The notes under the pieces: model-generated
What the model was told of the DNA's origin: nothing
The model's input: only the letters and a program-made list of their open reading frames with translations
Database searches by the model: none
Translations under genes and position numbers: made by a program
Part shown: positions 8,981 to 19,835 of the stretch, piece by piece
How positions within the stretch are numbered: the stretch's first letter is position 1
Layout of the letters: every line of letters starts with the position of its first letter
NCBI GenBank assembly: GCA_002710685.1
Contig: PALD01000065.1
Coordinates: 1-64,000, forward strand
DNA: 64,000 nt
Direction: 5' to 3'
From: Cytophagaceae bacterium
Lineage (GTDB): Bacteria; Bacteroidota; Bacteroidia; Flavobacteriales; Flavobacteriaceae

Positions 8981-9910
8981 TTACCATTCTTCAAAGGTAA
9001 GGTCTTCTTCCGGTGGACGCCTTTGATACAGAACCTCAGTCACCGAATATTCATTGCCATCTCTCGTAAAAGAATAATCTATGGAGATTGTATTTTCGTC
9101 AGGGTTGTACGTTCCGCTCCCGCTTAACTCCGTAATATCATTGCTATTTGTGGATAGGCTTACGCTATCGTCCGACGAAATCGTAATCAATAGACTGGCA
9201 TCGTCAAAATCGCCTATTCCTGAAGTTTCCACAGTATTGGCATTGATGGTATTGAGTTTCCAAAGATCGTTATCAATAAGATCGGAAGTACTATAGGTCA
9301 CCTCATTAATCTCCCCACTGAATGTTGTTTCCGTCTGGGTACCTGTGTGATAATAGGTGCCATGATATTTGCTTATATATTTTACAACAACTATCGAAAA
9401 ATTTTTGGGAGCTATAATCTGGTTCCCCTCATCATCATATGTACCAGATGCTATAGAATCTAATGAGGTTTCGGTTACCCGTATGGGTAACGCATAGGTA
9501 TTTGTCGTAGCTAGGGTATCCGCCGTAAAACTTTCTCTGTTTAGCATTACTGTTACATCACCTATGTATCTGCCCTCTGGAAAAACCATGGTGTTTTCAT
9601 CACTTAAGGTGTAATAAGAAGGTGGTAATAGGGTAAAATCTTCGGCCCCAGCCAAAACATCATTGTCCAATAATGAGGGGTCTATTGTAAATGTAGCTGT
9701 TTCCTGTACCGTGTTATATCTTTTCCCTCCCATGGCTACTCCCACCTTAAAATCCATTTGATCATAGGACACCACTGTGCGCAAGGGTTTTTGGGTATTA
9801 AAATATGCTATGGTAAAGTCATAGTCTTCTACATAATCCTCATATTTCTCACAAGATATGGTGACGAGTGAAACAAGAATGAGGGCATATATGGTTTTTC
9901 TCATAATCAT
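8981..9910 (-). CDS. DUF1735 (BT_3987-like) surface glycan-binding lipoprotein
   Basis: A 309-residue lipoprotein with lipobox VTISC (Cys20; an alternative start is Met3). Residues about 30-165 match the layout of the DUF1735/BT_3987 N-terminal domain: a FKVGVAMGG strand, YYTLSDENTMVFPEG, then a GDVTVMLNRE strand and TYALPIRVT. The later part has the YHGTYYHTG segment common in C-terminal domains of these SusE/F-position proteins, and ends YQRRPPEEDLTFEEW. It probably sits on the outer surface and helps capture glycan for the SusCD couple encoded 18 bp upstream. It has no catalytic motif. Confidence 0.75.
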   Translation of the reverse strand: MIMRKTIYALILVSLVTISCEKYEDYVEDYDFTIAYFNTQKPLRTVVSYDQMDFKVGVAMGGKRYNTVQETATFTIDPSLLDNDVLAGAEDFTLLPPSYYTLSDENTMVFPEGRYIGDVTVMLNRESFTADTLATTNTYALPIRVTETSLDSIASGTYDDEGNQIIAPKNFSIVVVKYISKYHGTYYHTGTQTETTFSGEINEVTYSTSDLIDNDLWKLNTINANTVETSGIGDFDDASLLITISSDDSVSLSTNSNDITELSGSGTYNPDENTISIDYSFTRDGNEYSVTEVLYQRRPPEEDLTFEEW

Positions 9911-9927
9911 CTTTTTTCCCTATTTAA

Positions 9928-11700
9928 TTACCAGCCTAGGTTATCTACTAGGTTTGGGCTTTTTGCCAGTTGGTCGAAAGGCAATGGTGAATAGTAATAT
10001 TTTAGATTGTTAAATTCTCTTTCTTCTACTACAAATTTTTGATAGCTATAACTGCCATCTTCCTCAAGGTTTATCTTTACTCCAGTGATAGGTTCATTTA
10101 ATGGCATAAACCATCTTCTCATATCAAAATACCTTTGGTTTTCAAAAGCAAGTTCCAGACGTCTTTCCCTTAATATCAATTTCCTAAAAGCTTCCTTACC
10201 TTGTGCTGCAACTTCGTCAACATATGTATTATTAGTAATTCCGGCTTTATTGCGTATTTGCTTGATTACCTGCACGGCAGATTTTGACATGCCTGTACCT
10301 ACAGCAGTGGGGCCAAAGGCTTCGTTGGATGCTTCTGCAAAATTTAGATATACCTCCGTTTTCCTTAAATAAGGATTATAATGCCTATCATTAGCAGGAT
10401 TTTCTACTCCTATAAGGCCAGGTTGTAACGACAACCATTTTCTTACATAATACCCTGTTCTTGTATTTCCTGGATACACACTTTGTGAATCTTCTCCTCC
10501 TTCATAAATCTGTAAGTCATCATCGTTTAATATTTCACCATTATACAGCACATTTAGATAAAGCCTGGGATCCCGGTTTTCATAAGGGTCTTGCGGATCA
10601 TAATTTGACCGGGCATCATCTATGGGAAAGCCATTCTTGCTATAAAATGCATCTATTAAATTTTGGGAAGGGCCTGTACGTGCCTGGCCAAATTCAGGTA
10701 TCGGATAATTTTGGTTTTCTAACAAACGGTTATTGTGGAAACTTCTCCAAATAAACTCTTCAGGAGTATTATTGCTAGTGAAATCCTGCTCAGAGAGTCC
10801 AGGGAAATTCCCTATAAGATCAATTGCCGCCTGAGCATCCTGCGCTGCTTTTATCCACTTTTGCTCAAAGGCTGCCATATCAACCACGGTGAATTGCCCC
10901 ATTCCATCCAGTGTTGTGACAGTGTCAGGTTGATAAGCAGGACTAGCTGCATAAACGCCTACCCTGGCTTTTAACGCGGCCACTATTTGTTGATCTGCCC
11001 TACCCAATTGCAATTCTCCCGTAACGGGATCACTTCCTGTATATTCAAAAGGAAGATATACCATGGCTGTATCCAGATCCTTTCTTATCTGTTCAACACA
11101 TTCAGCATAGGTGTTTCTTACTACACTTTTCGTATCAAGGGCAGATTCTTGATCATTGTTAAAAGAAAGTATTATAGGATACCCCAACGCACTACCGTCA
11201 TTGGTTTTACCCCCATAAACCTGTAATAATTGAAAACTCCACCATGCCCTTAAAAAAAAGGCTTCTCCCTTTAAATTACGTTTTTTCTTCTGGTTGTTTT
11301 CTTCATTTGTTATGTCATAGTTTACTTCCTCATCCAGACCATTTTGAAGAAATATATGCACATTTCTTATCTGGTTATATGCATTGATCCATTGATCCAT
11401 GGGGTTTGCATATCCCGTCAAGCCACCATGAGCCAGTCTATAAATTCCACTTCCATAATCATTTGTAACGGCATTGTCTGTAGCTGCATCCAGAAAATTA
11501 CCCCCATATTGATCTGTGATCATATTAGGAAGGTTAGCATAAGAATTCATCAGGAATCCTTCAGCTTTATTAGGAAGTTTAAATGCAAACTCATCCCCAT
11601 AGGTATTATCAATTTCCGGGTCCAGTGAACACGAAACAGCCAGGATGCAAAGCAATACTGTACTTATCAATTGAATTTTATTTCTCTTTACCATATTCAT
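9928..11700 (-). CDS. RagB/SusD-family outer-membrane glycan-binding lipoprotein
   Basis: A 590-residue SusD-like protein with lipobox LAVSC (Cys24). Features of the family are the helical TPR-like N-terminal half with the GEAFFLRAWWSFQLLQVYGG segment near residue 145 and the ENRDPRLYLN motif. The C-terminal RERRLELAFENQRYFDMRRW segment is the clearest signature. It ends LVDNLGW, near the usual NPGW end. It should form the lid on the SusC transporter whose gene ends 4 bp upstream (11705). It belongs to the second of two adjacent couples in this transcript. Confidence 0.93.
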   Translation of the reverse strand: MNMVKRNKIQLISTVLLCILAVSCSLDPEIDNTYGDEFAFKLPNKAEGFLMNSYANLPNMITDQYGGNFLDAATDNAVTNDYGSGIYRLAHGGLTGYANPMDQWINAYNQIRNVHIFLQNGLDEEVNYDITNEENNQKKKRNLKGEAFFLRAWWSFQLLQVYGGKTNDGSALGYPIILSFNNDQESALDTKSVVRNTYAECVEQIRKDLDTAMVYLPFEYTGSDPVTGELQLGRADQQIVAALKARVGVYAASPAYQPDTVTTLDGMGQFTVVDMAAFEQKWIKAAQDAQAAIDLIGNFPGLSEQDFTSNNTPEEFIWRSFHNNRLLENQNYPIPEFGQARTGPSQNLIDAFYSKNGFPIDDARSNYDPQDPYENRDPRLYLNVLYNGEILNDDDLQIYEGGEDSQSVYPGNTRTGYYVRKWLSLQPGLIGVENPANDRHYNPYLRKTEVYLNFAEASNEAFGPTAVGTGMSKSAVQVIKQIRNKAGITNNTYVDEVAAQGKEAFRKLILRERRLELAFENQRYFDMRRWFMPLNEPITGVKINLEEDGSYSYQKFVVEEREFNNLKYYYSPLPFDQLAKSPNLVDNLGW

Positions 11701-11704
11701 TTTT

Positions 11705-14700
11705 TTAAAATCCTACCGTTAATCCACCCGTAAGCGTCCTAAATAATGGGTAATTGTTCACGCCAGAGTCAGGCACTTCTGGATCTAGGTCTTTAACATT
11801 TGATAAAACAAATAGATTTGTACCCCTTAGGTATAGGCGGATGATTTTTGCTATTCTCGTATCCTTTGAAAACGTATAGCTTATTTCTGCATTTTTTAAC
11901 CTAAAGAAAGAAGCATCCTGAATCCAGAATGTGGATGCTTGATAATCATTAGAAGGATATTTTGTGGTCAAAGCAGGTTGCGAGCCATTCGGGTTGTTCA
12001 CGGGGTGAAAACGGTCTAGGGCAATTACTGAATATTTACCCTCGCCAGAATTTCTATAATAAGTACTGTTCTTAATGTAATCCACGCCCAGTTCGGATGT
12101 ACCCAATACACTAAGACCAAACCCCTTATAGTTTATGTTTAGGCTTACGCCAAAAGATGTTCTAGGGAAATTATTACCTATTACCTTTTGATCCTGTTCT
12201 GTTATGACACCGTCACCATCCAGATCCTCATACTGAATATTTCCTACGCCGTACTCACCCAATGTTTGAAAAGGAGCACTTGAAACCTGGTTTTTATCCT
12301 TAAACAAACCCTTGGATACATACCCAAAAATAACATCTGATGATTTACCCCTTACATCTCTGTATCCTTCAGGATTATGTATGGCGTTGGCTTCAATGAC
12401 CTTATTCTTTACATACAGGAAATTAGTGCCTATGGTATATCTAAAATCTCCTGCACCACCAGAATAGGAAACTTTTCCGTCAACGCCATTGTTTTCGATC
12501 TTACCCAGGTTTTGTGGTATATATTGATTCCCGAAAGTAGGCGAGTATATTGAAAATGGGTTGTCATAAATGATATCATCTCTAATTTCATTAAAATAAT
12601 TAAACTCAAACATAAGGGATTCATTAAAGGCCATACCTTCAATACCCAGGTTCAATTCATGGGATGTCTCCCACCTAAGATCTGGATTACCAAAATTGCT
12701 ATACCCCGTTCTAGGTGCACCCCCTTGATTACGCTCTCCAAACTGTGCCTGACCACTATCAAAATACCGGGTCTCATAGAGATAGAAATTTGTTGCCCTA
12801 TCATATCCTAACATGCCATAACTACCTTTTATTTTGAAGTAATTCAAAACGGTATTATTCTTTAAAAAACGTTCTTCACTTAAAACATATGCGGCACCAA
12901 AGGAACTAAAATATTTATACCTGTTCTTTACTGAAAAGCGATTGCTCCCCATTACAGATTGAGTCCAATCTAGGTACACTTTATCCTTATACCCATATGA
13001 GGTTCTCAGGAATGTGTTTGTATTTTCATCTTTTTGCCTATTGCCTCTTTTATCGTTTATATAATAAAAATGTGAAAGCGTTGCAGAAAGTTGATGGACC
13101 TCATTAAAGGTCCTCTTATAGTCTAGTTTAGAGGTCCACCCCAGGTTTCTCTCAATATTATTCCCACTTTCACTCCTATTTCCCGCAATAACCCTATTGT
13201 TGAGCTTTTTATATGCCAGGGAATCCTGCCCATCAGATCCCAACACAATTTGCCTTGCATATCGTATGGGGTTGTTGAACTGGTTGGCACTATGGTATTG
13301 ATAATTATCAAAAGTAAGATATGAACTGGCCGAGAGACCTTTTATAAAATTATCAAGCTTTAGATCCAACCCAAAATTAGTTTGTCCATAGAAAAATTGA
13401 TATTCCTGATACCCTCCATAGACGAGGTTTCCATATAGACTACCAGGATTTTGAATACTTCCTCCCAGGGGTGGAATTTGTTCTTCTCCCAGAGGAGTTT
13501 CTTCTCCTTGAAAATTAGGATCCATTATGACAAAAGGAAATTCATTGGGTCGCTGCGTCCTTATTGCATTAAATACTTCATCTTGATCTAATTTTCCCCA
13601 ATTCCTACTTTCAATAATTCCATTTGCCCCCACATTTGCAGAAAGAAAAGAGGTAATATCTATCTTAAGGTTTCCCCTTACATTAATACGGTCTTGCTTG
13701 ACAGGTCTTCCTATTTTTTCAATACCTTGGGTTCCTATATAACCTGCAAGTAAAGCATAGTTTATGCCTTCTTCCCCTCCAGAATATTCAATATTTGCTT
13801 TTCTAAAAGGGTTTGTATTATTAATAAAATAATCGTTGTAATCCACATCTGGATAGTACAGGTCATTAGCACCTGTACTTTGTTCATAACCCTGTATATC
13901 AGCATCCGTGTAAAGAGGTGAAAACCCATCATTTATACGGGCTTCATTATAAAGCCTAGCATATTGTGCACTATTTAGATATTCTGCCATTCTAGTATTC
14001 ATGGCCACTCCATATTCTGCAGAAACATTGAACACCTGGGTATTATCCTTTCCTTTTTTTGTTGTGATAAGAATTACTCCGTTTGCAGCCCGGGGGCCAT
14101 ACAGTATTTTTGCATTTGCGTCCTTAAGCACTTCAATACTTTCAATCTCTTGTGCGTATAAAAAATCAATAGGTCTTTCCACACCATCAACCACGGTAAT
14201 GGCTTGATTAGCTCCTTCTCTTGCCAGTCCACGCACATAGAGCAATGCATTATTGTTACCCAGCCCACTCGTGGTCATACGTGCCGTTAAGCCAGAAAGC
14301 CTTCCCTGTAGGACATTAGAGAAAACAATATCAGGTTGGGATTCCAGTTCCTTACCAGATATTTTATCCACAGCACCTACAAATTCCCTTTTGTACGTAG
14401 TAATTGTTGATGGTAGCTCTATCTCATATTGCTTTGACTTAAAATAGGGCATGCGTTCAAGGATAATTTCCTCTGGCGCACCATTCTCTGCAAGGTCAAT
14501 GGTCTTTTCCTTATACCCCAATGCTTTTATAATAAGTATATTATCAGATTTTGCTTCTAAAGCAAATCTTCCTGCCTTATCCGTAAAACTGATAATGTTA
14601 CCGTCACCAAGAACCACTTTAGCATTCCCTATGGGCTCGTTGTTCTCATTTACTATTGATGCGTTAATTATTATTTCAGAGTTCCGTCCTTCCTGACCAA

Positions 14701-14761
14701 AAACCTGAGTTATTAACCCAGTAAGAAAAAAGAAAACCGTAAAAAATCTATGAATCTTCAT
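11705..14761 (-). CDS. SusC/RagA-family TonB-linked outer-membrane transporter
   Basis: A 1018-residue protein with a signal peptide (cleavage near VFGQ, residue 22). A carboxypeptidase-regulatory-like domain (about 28-112) and a plug domain (about 120-240) follow. The plug has the SusC hallmarks IESIEVLKDANAKILYGPRAANGVILITTKKG, with LYGPRAANG rather than the usual VYGxRxANG. The rest is the 22-strand barrel ending LTGGLTVGF. There is no N-terminal secretin/STN domain, so it is not expected to signal to an anti-sigma factor. It would import large oligosaccharides with its SusD partner (9928-11700). The start lies 25 bp after the previous SusD gene, so both couples form one unit. Confidence 0.94.
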   Translation of the reverse strand: MKIHRFFTVFFFLTGLITQVFGQEGRNSEIIINASIVNENNEPIGNAKVVLGDGNIISFTDKAGRFALEAKSDNILIIKALGYKEKTIDLAENGAPEEIILERMPYFKSKQYEIELPSTITTYKREFVGAVDKISGKELESQPDIVFSNVLQGRLSGLTARMTTSGLGNNNALLYVRGLAREGANQAITVVDGVERPIDFLYAQEIESIEVLKDANAKILYGPRAANGVILITTKKGKDNTQVFNVSAEYGVAMNTRMAEYLNSAQYARLYNEARINDGFSPLYTDADIQGYEQSTGANDLYYPDVDYNDYFINNTNPFRKANIEYSGGEEGINYALLAGYIGTQGIEKIGRPVKQDRINVRGNLKIDITSFLSANVGANGIIESRNWGKLDQDEVFNAIRTQRPNEFPFVIMDPNFQGEETPLGEEQIPPLGGSIQNPGSLYGNLVYGGYQEYQFFYGQTNFGLDLKLDNFIKGLSASSYLTFDNYQYHSANQFNNPIRYARQIVLGSDGQDSLAYKKLNNRVIAGNRSESGNNIERNLGWTSKLDYKRTFNEVHQLSATLSHFYYINDKRGNRQKDENTNTFLRTSYGYKDKVYLDWTQSVMGSNRFSVKNRYKYFSSFGAAYVLSEERFLKNNTVLNYFKIKGSYGMLGYDRATNFYLYETRYFDSGQAQFGERNQGGAPRTGYSNFGNPDLRWETSHELNLGIEGMAFNESLMFEFNYFNEIRDDIIYDNPFSIYSPTFGNQYIPQNLGKIENNGVDGKVSYSGGAGDFRYTIGTNFLYVKNKVIEANAIHNPEGYRDVRGKSSDVIFGYVSKGLFKDKNQVSSAPFQTLGEYGVGNIQYEDLDGDGVITEQDQKVIGNNFPRTSFGVSLNINYKGFGLSVLGTSELGVDYIKNSTYYRNSGEGKYSVIALDRFHPVNNPNGSQPALTTKYPSNDYQASTFWIQDASFFRLKNAEISYTFSKDTRIAKIIRLYLRGTNLFVLSNVKDLDPEVPDSGVNNYPLFRTLTGGLTVGF

Positions 14762-14785
14762 TATAATATTAGATTAGATAGTATG

Positions 14786-16624
14786 TTACCACCCTGGGTT
14801 TTGTTTATAGTTTGTAAGGTTCAATGCATCTGGCTGAGCCACTGGATACCAGTAATATCTCAAACCAAAAACACGTTGCTCTGTTGAAAGGTCAATAACT
14901 TCATAGTCAAAATCCAGTGTACTCTTGTCTGCCACCTGTCTATGACCTGCAGGAGGATAAGCCCTAATACCTTGAATAGGTTTATCAAATACCTCCTCTG
15001 CAATCATCCACCGTCTTAAGTCAAACCATCTCTGGTTTTCCCACATTAATTCTACGGCACGTTCTTGTCTTATTTTATTCCTAAATACTTCCTTACTTGC
15101 CGTTTGCTCACTCCTTACATTCGGCATATTCACGCGATTACGAATAACATTTATAGCATCTACTGCCGTAAGGCCATATCCATTAGGATCACTGTTGGGA
15201 CCATATGCTTCGTTCATCGCTTCGGCATAATCAAGATAAATTTGTGAAACCCTTATATAGATGGAGTTAATATTATATTTATTATACTGACTCGTAAAAT
15301 CATTAGCCTCGGGCCAAATAAATTTTTTACACACATAACCAGATAACAAACGGTCTCGTGTATGGTTACTACTCGTTTGTCTTCTATAATCCCTACCATC
15401 TACATACAATTCTTGATATATAGGATTACCAGATTGATTGACCCCCCATCTTTCTCCGGGCACCAAAATATCATTGTAAAATCTAGGATCTCGATTTTCA
15501 TAAGGATTTTGTGGATCATAGCCAGAATTTGGATCGTCAATATTATATGCCTGTCCATTATTGAGTACCTCAAACATATCAACAATATTCTGTGTAGGAT
15601 TTGTATAAGCCGAAGCGTTATTACCCGTTCCTCCAGAAAAATATTGAGGTAAAAAACTTGTTCTTAAATCTCGGGATTGATTTCTTTGATTTCCGTTTAG
15701 TTTATACCAAATTGATTCAGAAGTAACCTGTTTTTCATCGGTATAGAAGATGAATTCATATTCGTCTCCATCCATGAGATGAACATCAGCACCTCCAGCT
15801 CCTTGAGCAATAAATTTGAGAACATCATTTGCATATTCAGCAGCCCTCTCACTCCACTCTTGACCATAGGGAAGGTATTGTATTGTTTCAAGGTTATTTT
15901 GCATCAATGGGCTCGCGGCATATAGGGCAGCCATTTCCTTCACTGCCATTGCTGCAACTTTGTTAGCTCTTCCATATTCTGAATCGTTCCAGGTACCTGG
16001 CAATAATGAGATGGCCATATCCAGGTCATCCATTATCAATTCGGAACTTTCAGAATAGGTCAACCTTGGTAGGTCAAGCTCATCATTAGAACTAAAGGCC
16101 TTATCAAGTGCAGGCATTCCTCCCATGCGCTGTATTACCTGAAAATAATACCATGCCCTAAAAAAATACGCCTGGCCTAAAAGCCCATCATATTGTTCTT
16201 GAGTGATATTGGGTATTTCGTCAATGCGTTGTATAACCTTATTTGCAATTCTTATTGCATATAATGAATTTGTAATAACGGGACCTCTCTCACCAGTTTC
16301 ACCGCTCCATCCCAGTTCTGGAGCTCCAGATCTGTTTGCCCATGATCCTGAATTTAATGTGGTAACGACAGAACCTTGAAACAAGGCTCCAGCCTCATCG
16401 GAGAGTGCATTGAGATTATTGCGCCCAGCCCCTTGTGCAAAAGGATTATGATAATCGAGCAGAACTTCATAACAATTATCCAGATATCCCCTTGCAGACT
16501 CAAATTCTGAGAAGACATCATCCTCTGTTATTCCAAAATCGGGAGAAATATCAAGGTAATCTTCACAAGAAATCATTGTGAGCAAGGCTAGAAGAATGTA
16601 CGATTTAGAAAGAATTCTTTTCAT
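14786..16624 (-). CDS. RagB/SusD-family outer-membrane glycan-binding lipoprotein
   Basis: A 612-residue SusD-like lipoprotein with lipobox TMISC (Cys20) and the common start EDYLDISPDFG. The family segment GQAYFFRAWYYFQVIQRMGG lies near residue 150, NPYENRDPRFYNDIL near 375, and RQERAVELMWENQRWFDLRRW near 520. It ends KQNPGW, the standard C-terminus. It pairs with the SusC at 16635-19835, whose stop is 10 bp upstream, and would be the first couple transcribed. The two SusD proteins differ clearly in sequence, so they may bind different oligosaccharides. Confidence 0.94.
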   Translation of the reverse strand: MKRILSKSYILLALLTMISCEDYLDISPDFGITEDDVFSEFESARGYLDNCYEVLLDYHNPFAQGAGRNNLNALSDEAGALFQGSVVTTLNSGSWANRSGAPELGWSGETGERGPVITNSLYAIRIANKVIQRIDEIPNITQEQYDGLLGQAYFFRAWYYFQVIQRMGGMPALDKAFSSNDELDLPRLTYSESSELIMDDLDMAISLLPGTWNDSEYGRANKVAAMAVKEMAALYAASPLMQNNLETIQYLPYGQEWSERAAEYANDVLKFIAQGAGGADVHLMDGDEYEFIFYTDEKQVTSESIWYKLNGNQRNQSRDLRTSFLPQYFSGGTGNNASAYTNPTQNIVDMFEVLNNGQAYNIDDPNSGYDPQNPYENRDPRFYNDILVPGERWGVNQSGNPIYQELYVDGRDYRRQTSSNHTRDRLLSGYVCKKFIWPEANDFTSQYNKYNINSIYIRVSQIYLDYAEAMNEAYGPNSDPNGYGLTAVDAINVIRNRVNMPNVRSEQTASKEVFRNKIRQERAVELMWENQRWFDLRRWMIAEEVFDKPIQGIRAYPPAGHRQVADKSTLDFDYEVIDLSTEQRVFGLRYYWYPVAQPDALNLTNYKQNPGW

Positions 16625-16634
16625 TATTTTTTAT

Positions 16635-19600
16635 TTAAAAAGTAGCACGCAAGCCTACATTATATCTTTTTACAATAGGATAATTCCCTGAGCCGTTGGT
16701 CTCTGGATCTACACTATCTCCTAATTTTGACCAAGTAATTATATTATTACCATTTGCATAAAGCTGAAGGGTATTTAAACCGACCACTTTCAAGAAATCA
16801 TTTGTAAATAAATAATTGATCTCTACATTCTTCAACCTTAAGTATGACCCATCCTTATACAACAAGGTACTATTTGTGGTATTATGATTGTCAGATAGAT
16901 GCAGGGCAGGTTTTTGTGCAGTACTTGCAGTCTGTGGAGTCCATCGGGTTAAGACATCAGGTTGTGCCTGAACAAAACCTCCCTGAAAATCAAAATAGAA
17001 TATACCTGGATAGTTATATGCAACATCAGTCACACCATACAATAAAGCATTAAAACCCAGATTTTTCCACGTGAATCCCAAATTCAAGTTATAAGTACGC
17101 TGAGGATAAGTGAGATCTTTCATAGGTACCTGATCATTCGCATCGGCCACTCCATCGCCATTATAATCCACAAACAAAATATCCCCGGGGACAAGATTAC
17201 TTAAACCAGCTCCGTTGTTTTGATTAGGACCATTGAATATATCATCAATTGATTGATAAAGCTGCCCTGCTATTCTCCTGGAATTCCATCCTATTGGCTT
17301 TCCTGCCTGTTTCAGGTATTTGTCAAGCCCTGCTGGGTCATCACGATACACAATCCTATTTTCTGTAAAAGAGGTACCAAAGTTTATGAAATAATTAAAG
17401 TCTGTACCCAAATTATCATTCCAGCCCACTTTTAACTCATATCCATGGCTTTTTGTCCTACCTATATTCGCATCGGGGAGATCTGGAAAACCTACAAACG
17501 AAGGAACTGTTCTACGTTCCATAAGGATGTCTTTTCTCTCGGACTTATAGAGGTCAATTTCAAAATTTATTTTTTCGATAAGATCAGCACTTATCTTTAG
17601 GTTTTGTTGTGTACTGGTTTCCCAAGTTGCATTTGCATTTGCAATAGTACCTTCAGAATATTGTGGTCCATAATTTGTAAGGTTGTCATAACCAAAGGGA
17701 ATACTCCCAGTCCTACCATAGGTTTGGGTATATTGAAAACGGGCTACCTTGTCATTTCCCACTATACCGTATGAATAGTTAACCTTAAAAAAATCCAACC
17801 AACTTTTAGTGAGTTTTTTAATAAAGGGCTCATCAGATATTACCCAAGCAGCACCTACCGATGGAAAGAAACCAAAACGTAGCCCTGGGGCAAATTTTTC
17901 TGATCCTGAATAGTTTCCAGAAGCCTCTATTAAATACCGTTTCTTAAAATTGTAACTTAACCTTCCTATCCACTCTTCCCTTCTTTGTGCAAAACCATTT
18001 CGCCCTACCAAATTCTGCCTTAACATGATAGCTGTCGCATCAACATTATGATCATCAAATTTGCGCTTATATTTCATCTGAAAGCGATAATTTAACTGCC
18101 TGTTATACCCATAAAGACTAGGTAGATTTGCATTTACTGGTCCCTCTTGTGCATCTACTGTGGGCCATCGTATCTCATCTGTAAGGGGGTAGGTCAAATT
18201 ACCATTTTCATCCACCATGGGTTTAGAATAATCGTAGGCTCTGTAAAACCGTATAATATTAAGTCCGGTAAAATTTCCCTGAACCCCATTTCTTAAAATA
18301 TCCTTGGCATAATTTGATGCAGATGAATAATTGATTGCCCCATTAAAAGAAAGTCCTTTTGTAAAAAAATCAAGTTTTTGTTCCAACTGTGCATCATAAA
18401 ATCCTTGATAATATTGATATTTTCGCTGCCCCCCACCATTAAGAAATACTAGAAGATTACTTTCTCCATCCGAAGATTCTCCTGGAAAACCATCAGAATA
18501 ATACAATGGAAAAAGATTTTGTGGAGCCCTATAAATCCTATCAAAGAATTGAGGTTGACCAAAACCATCCTCAAAATCTGCATCACCGTCATCGGTAATC
18601 CTATATCCAGGCTGGCTACGCACCCTATAATTTCCTGAGAAGTTCACGGTAAACTTTGTTGTGGGCGTGATATTAAAATCTAGATTGGTTCTCCAGTTAT
18701 ATCTTTTTTGCCCAAAGGAAGGATCATATTCAGGTTGTTCTTCGGATTGAAAAATATCTCCATCATTGCGATATCCCAGTGAAGCAAAATATTTTATGGT
18801 TTCTCCACCACCCCTGGCATTTAGGTTATACGTTTGCTCATAACCTGTACCGATGATTTTATCATACCAGTCAACTTCAGGAAAATATGGATTATATGAT
18901 CCCCTTTCATCATAATGAGCCGTCCATTCATCAATCTTGGATTGAGGGATTAACTGGTCATAATTACGGTCATTAAATGCAGCTTCATTAAAGGCTTGCA
19001 TTGCGGTAAGATAATCTGCTTTTTCTGGGCTTGCCGTAGGTTGCTTGATTCCTAGGTTGGCCGAAAAATTGAACGAAGGTTCTCCCAGTTTTCCTCTTTT
19101 GGTGGTGATAAGGATAACACCATTTGCACCTCTTACTCCATAAACTGCGGTAGAAGCGGCGTCTTTTAAAATTGATATTGTTTCAATTTCGTTAGGGTCA
19201 ATATTATTAAGATCGCGTTCTATGCCGTCCACAAGAACCAAAGGGCTTGAATTTCTCCAGGTAGAACGTCCCCTAATAAAAAGACCCGCGGCATCAGCTC
19301 CAGGTTTTCCATTTGTATTTATTACCGTAAGTCCAGGAGCTTGACCCTGTAATGCTTCTGAGATTGAATTTACTGAACCCACCTTTAAAAGTTTATCCCC
19401 TTCAACGGTCTCTACCGCTCCTACTAGAGTTTGCTTTGTTTGTTCACCATAGCCTATGATAACCACCTCTTCTAGGTTTGTGGCATCAGACTGGAGCGTT
19501 ATGTTAAGTGGATTAATTTCTTCCGTAACATTTTCAAATCTTTGTGATAGATACCCTACATAACTCACTACAATGGTGGACCCTTCAACAACCTCTAAGG

Positions 19601-19835
19601 TGAAATTCCCATCAAAATCTGTTGCGGTTCCTCTAGAAGTATTTTCTTGAATCACCGTCACCCCTATCATGGGTACATTATTTTCATCTATTATCTTACC
19701 GCTTATTTTAACGGTAGATTGAATGGCAGCTGCATAAACCGCTGGTGCAAATATCAAATTCAAAAAGCATAAGCAAATCAAGAACCTCTTAAGTCCAAAA
19801 TCCATAAAATAGAGCCTAGTAATATTTTTATTCAT
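16635..19835 (-). CDS. SusC/RagA-family TonB-linked outer-membrane transporter
   Basis: A 1066-residue protein. A hydrophobic signal region (about 16-38, ending VYAAA) is followed by a carboxypeptidase-like regulatory domain with GKIIDENNVPMIGVTVIQENTS and TDFDGNFTL. The plug carries EEVVIIGYGEQTKQTLVGAVE, and later ISILKDAASTAVYGVRGANG. The barrel ends KRYNVGLRATF. This is the promoter-proximal SusC of the main PUL, preceded by a 355-bp intergenic region, and likely the gene most directly controlled by the HTCS. Partner SusD is at 14786-16624. Confidence 0.95.
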   Translation of the reverse strand: MNKNITRLYFMDFGLKRFLICLCFLNLIFAPAVYAAAIQSTVKISGKIIDENNVPMIGVTVIQENTSRGTATDFDGNFTLEVVEGSTIVVSYVGYLSQRFENVTEEINPLNITLQSDATNLEEVVIIGYGEQTKQTLVGAVETVEGDKLLKVGSVNSISEALQGQAPGLTVINTNGKPGADAAGLFIRGRSTWRNSSPLVLVDGIERDLNNIDPNEIETISILKDAASTAVYGVRGANGVILITTKRGKLGEPSFNFSANLGIKQPTASPEKADYLTAMQAFNEAAFNDRNYDQLIPQSKIDEWTAHYDERGSYNPYFPEVDWYDKIIGTGYEQTYNLNARGGGETIKYFASLGYRNDGDIFQSEEQPEYDPSFGQKRYNWRTNLDFNITPTTKFTVNFSGNYRVRSQPGYRITDDGDADFEDGFGQPQFFDRIYRAPQNLFPLYYSDGFPGESSDGESNLLVFLNGGGQRKYQYYQGFYDAQLEQKLDFFTKGLSFNGAINYSSASNYAKDILRNGVQGNFTGLNIIRFYRAYDYSKPMVDENGNLTYPLTDEIRWPTVDAQEGPVNANLPSLYGYNRQLNYRFQMKYKRKFDDHNVDATAIMLRQNLVGRNGFAQRREEWIGRLSYNFKKRYLIEASGNYSGSEKFAPGLRFGFFPSVGAAWVISDEPFIKKLTKSWLDFFKVNYSYGIVGNDKVARFQYTQTYGRTGSIPFGYDNLTNYGPQYSEGTIANANATWETSTQQNLKISADLIEKINFEIDLYKSERKDILMERRTVPSFVGFPDLPDANIGRTKSHGYELKVGWNDNLGTDFNYFINFGTSFTENRIVYRDDPAGLDKYLKQAGKPIGWNSRRIAGQLYQSIDDIFNGPNQNNGAGLSNLVPGDILFVDYNGDGVADANDQVPMKDLTYPQRTYNLNLGFTWKNLGFNALLYGVTDVAYNYPGIFYFDFQGGFVQAQPDVLTRWTPQTASTAQKPALHLSDNHNTTNSTLLYKDGSYLRLKNVEINYLFTNDFLKVVGLNTLQLYANGNNIITWSKLGDSVDPETNGSGNYPIVKRYNVGLRATF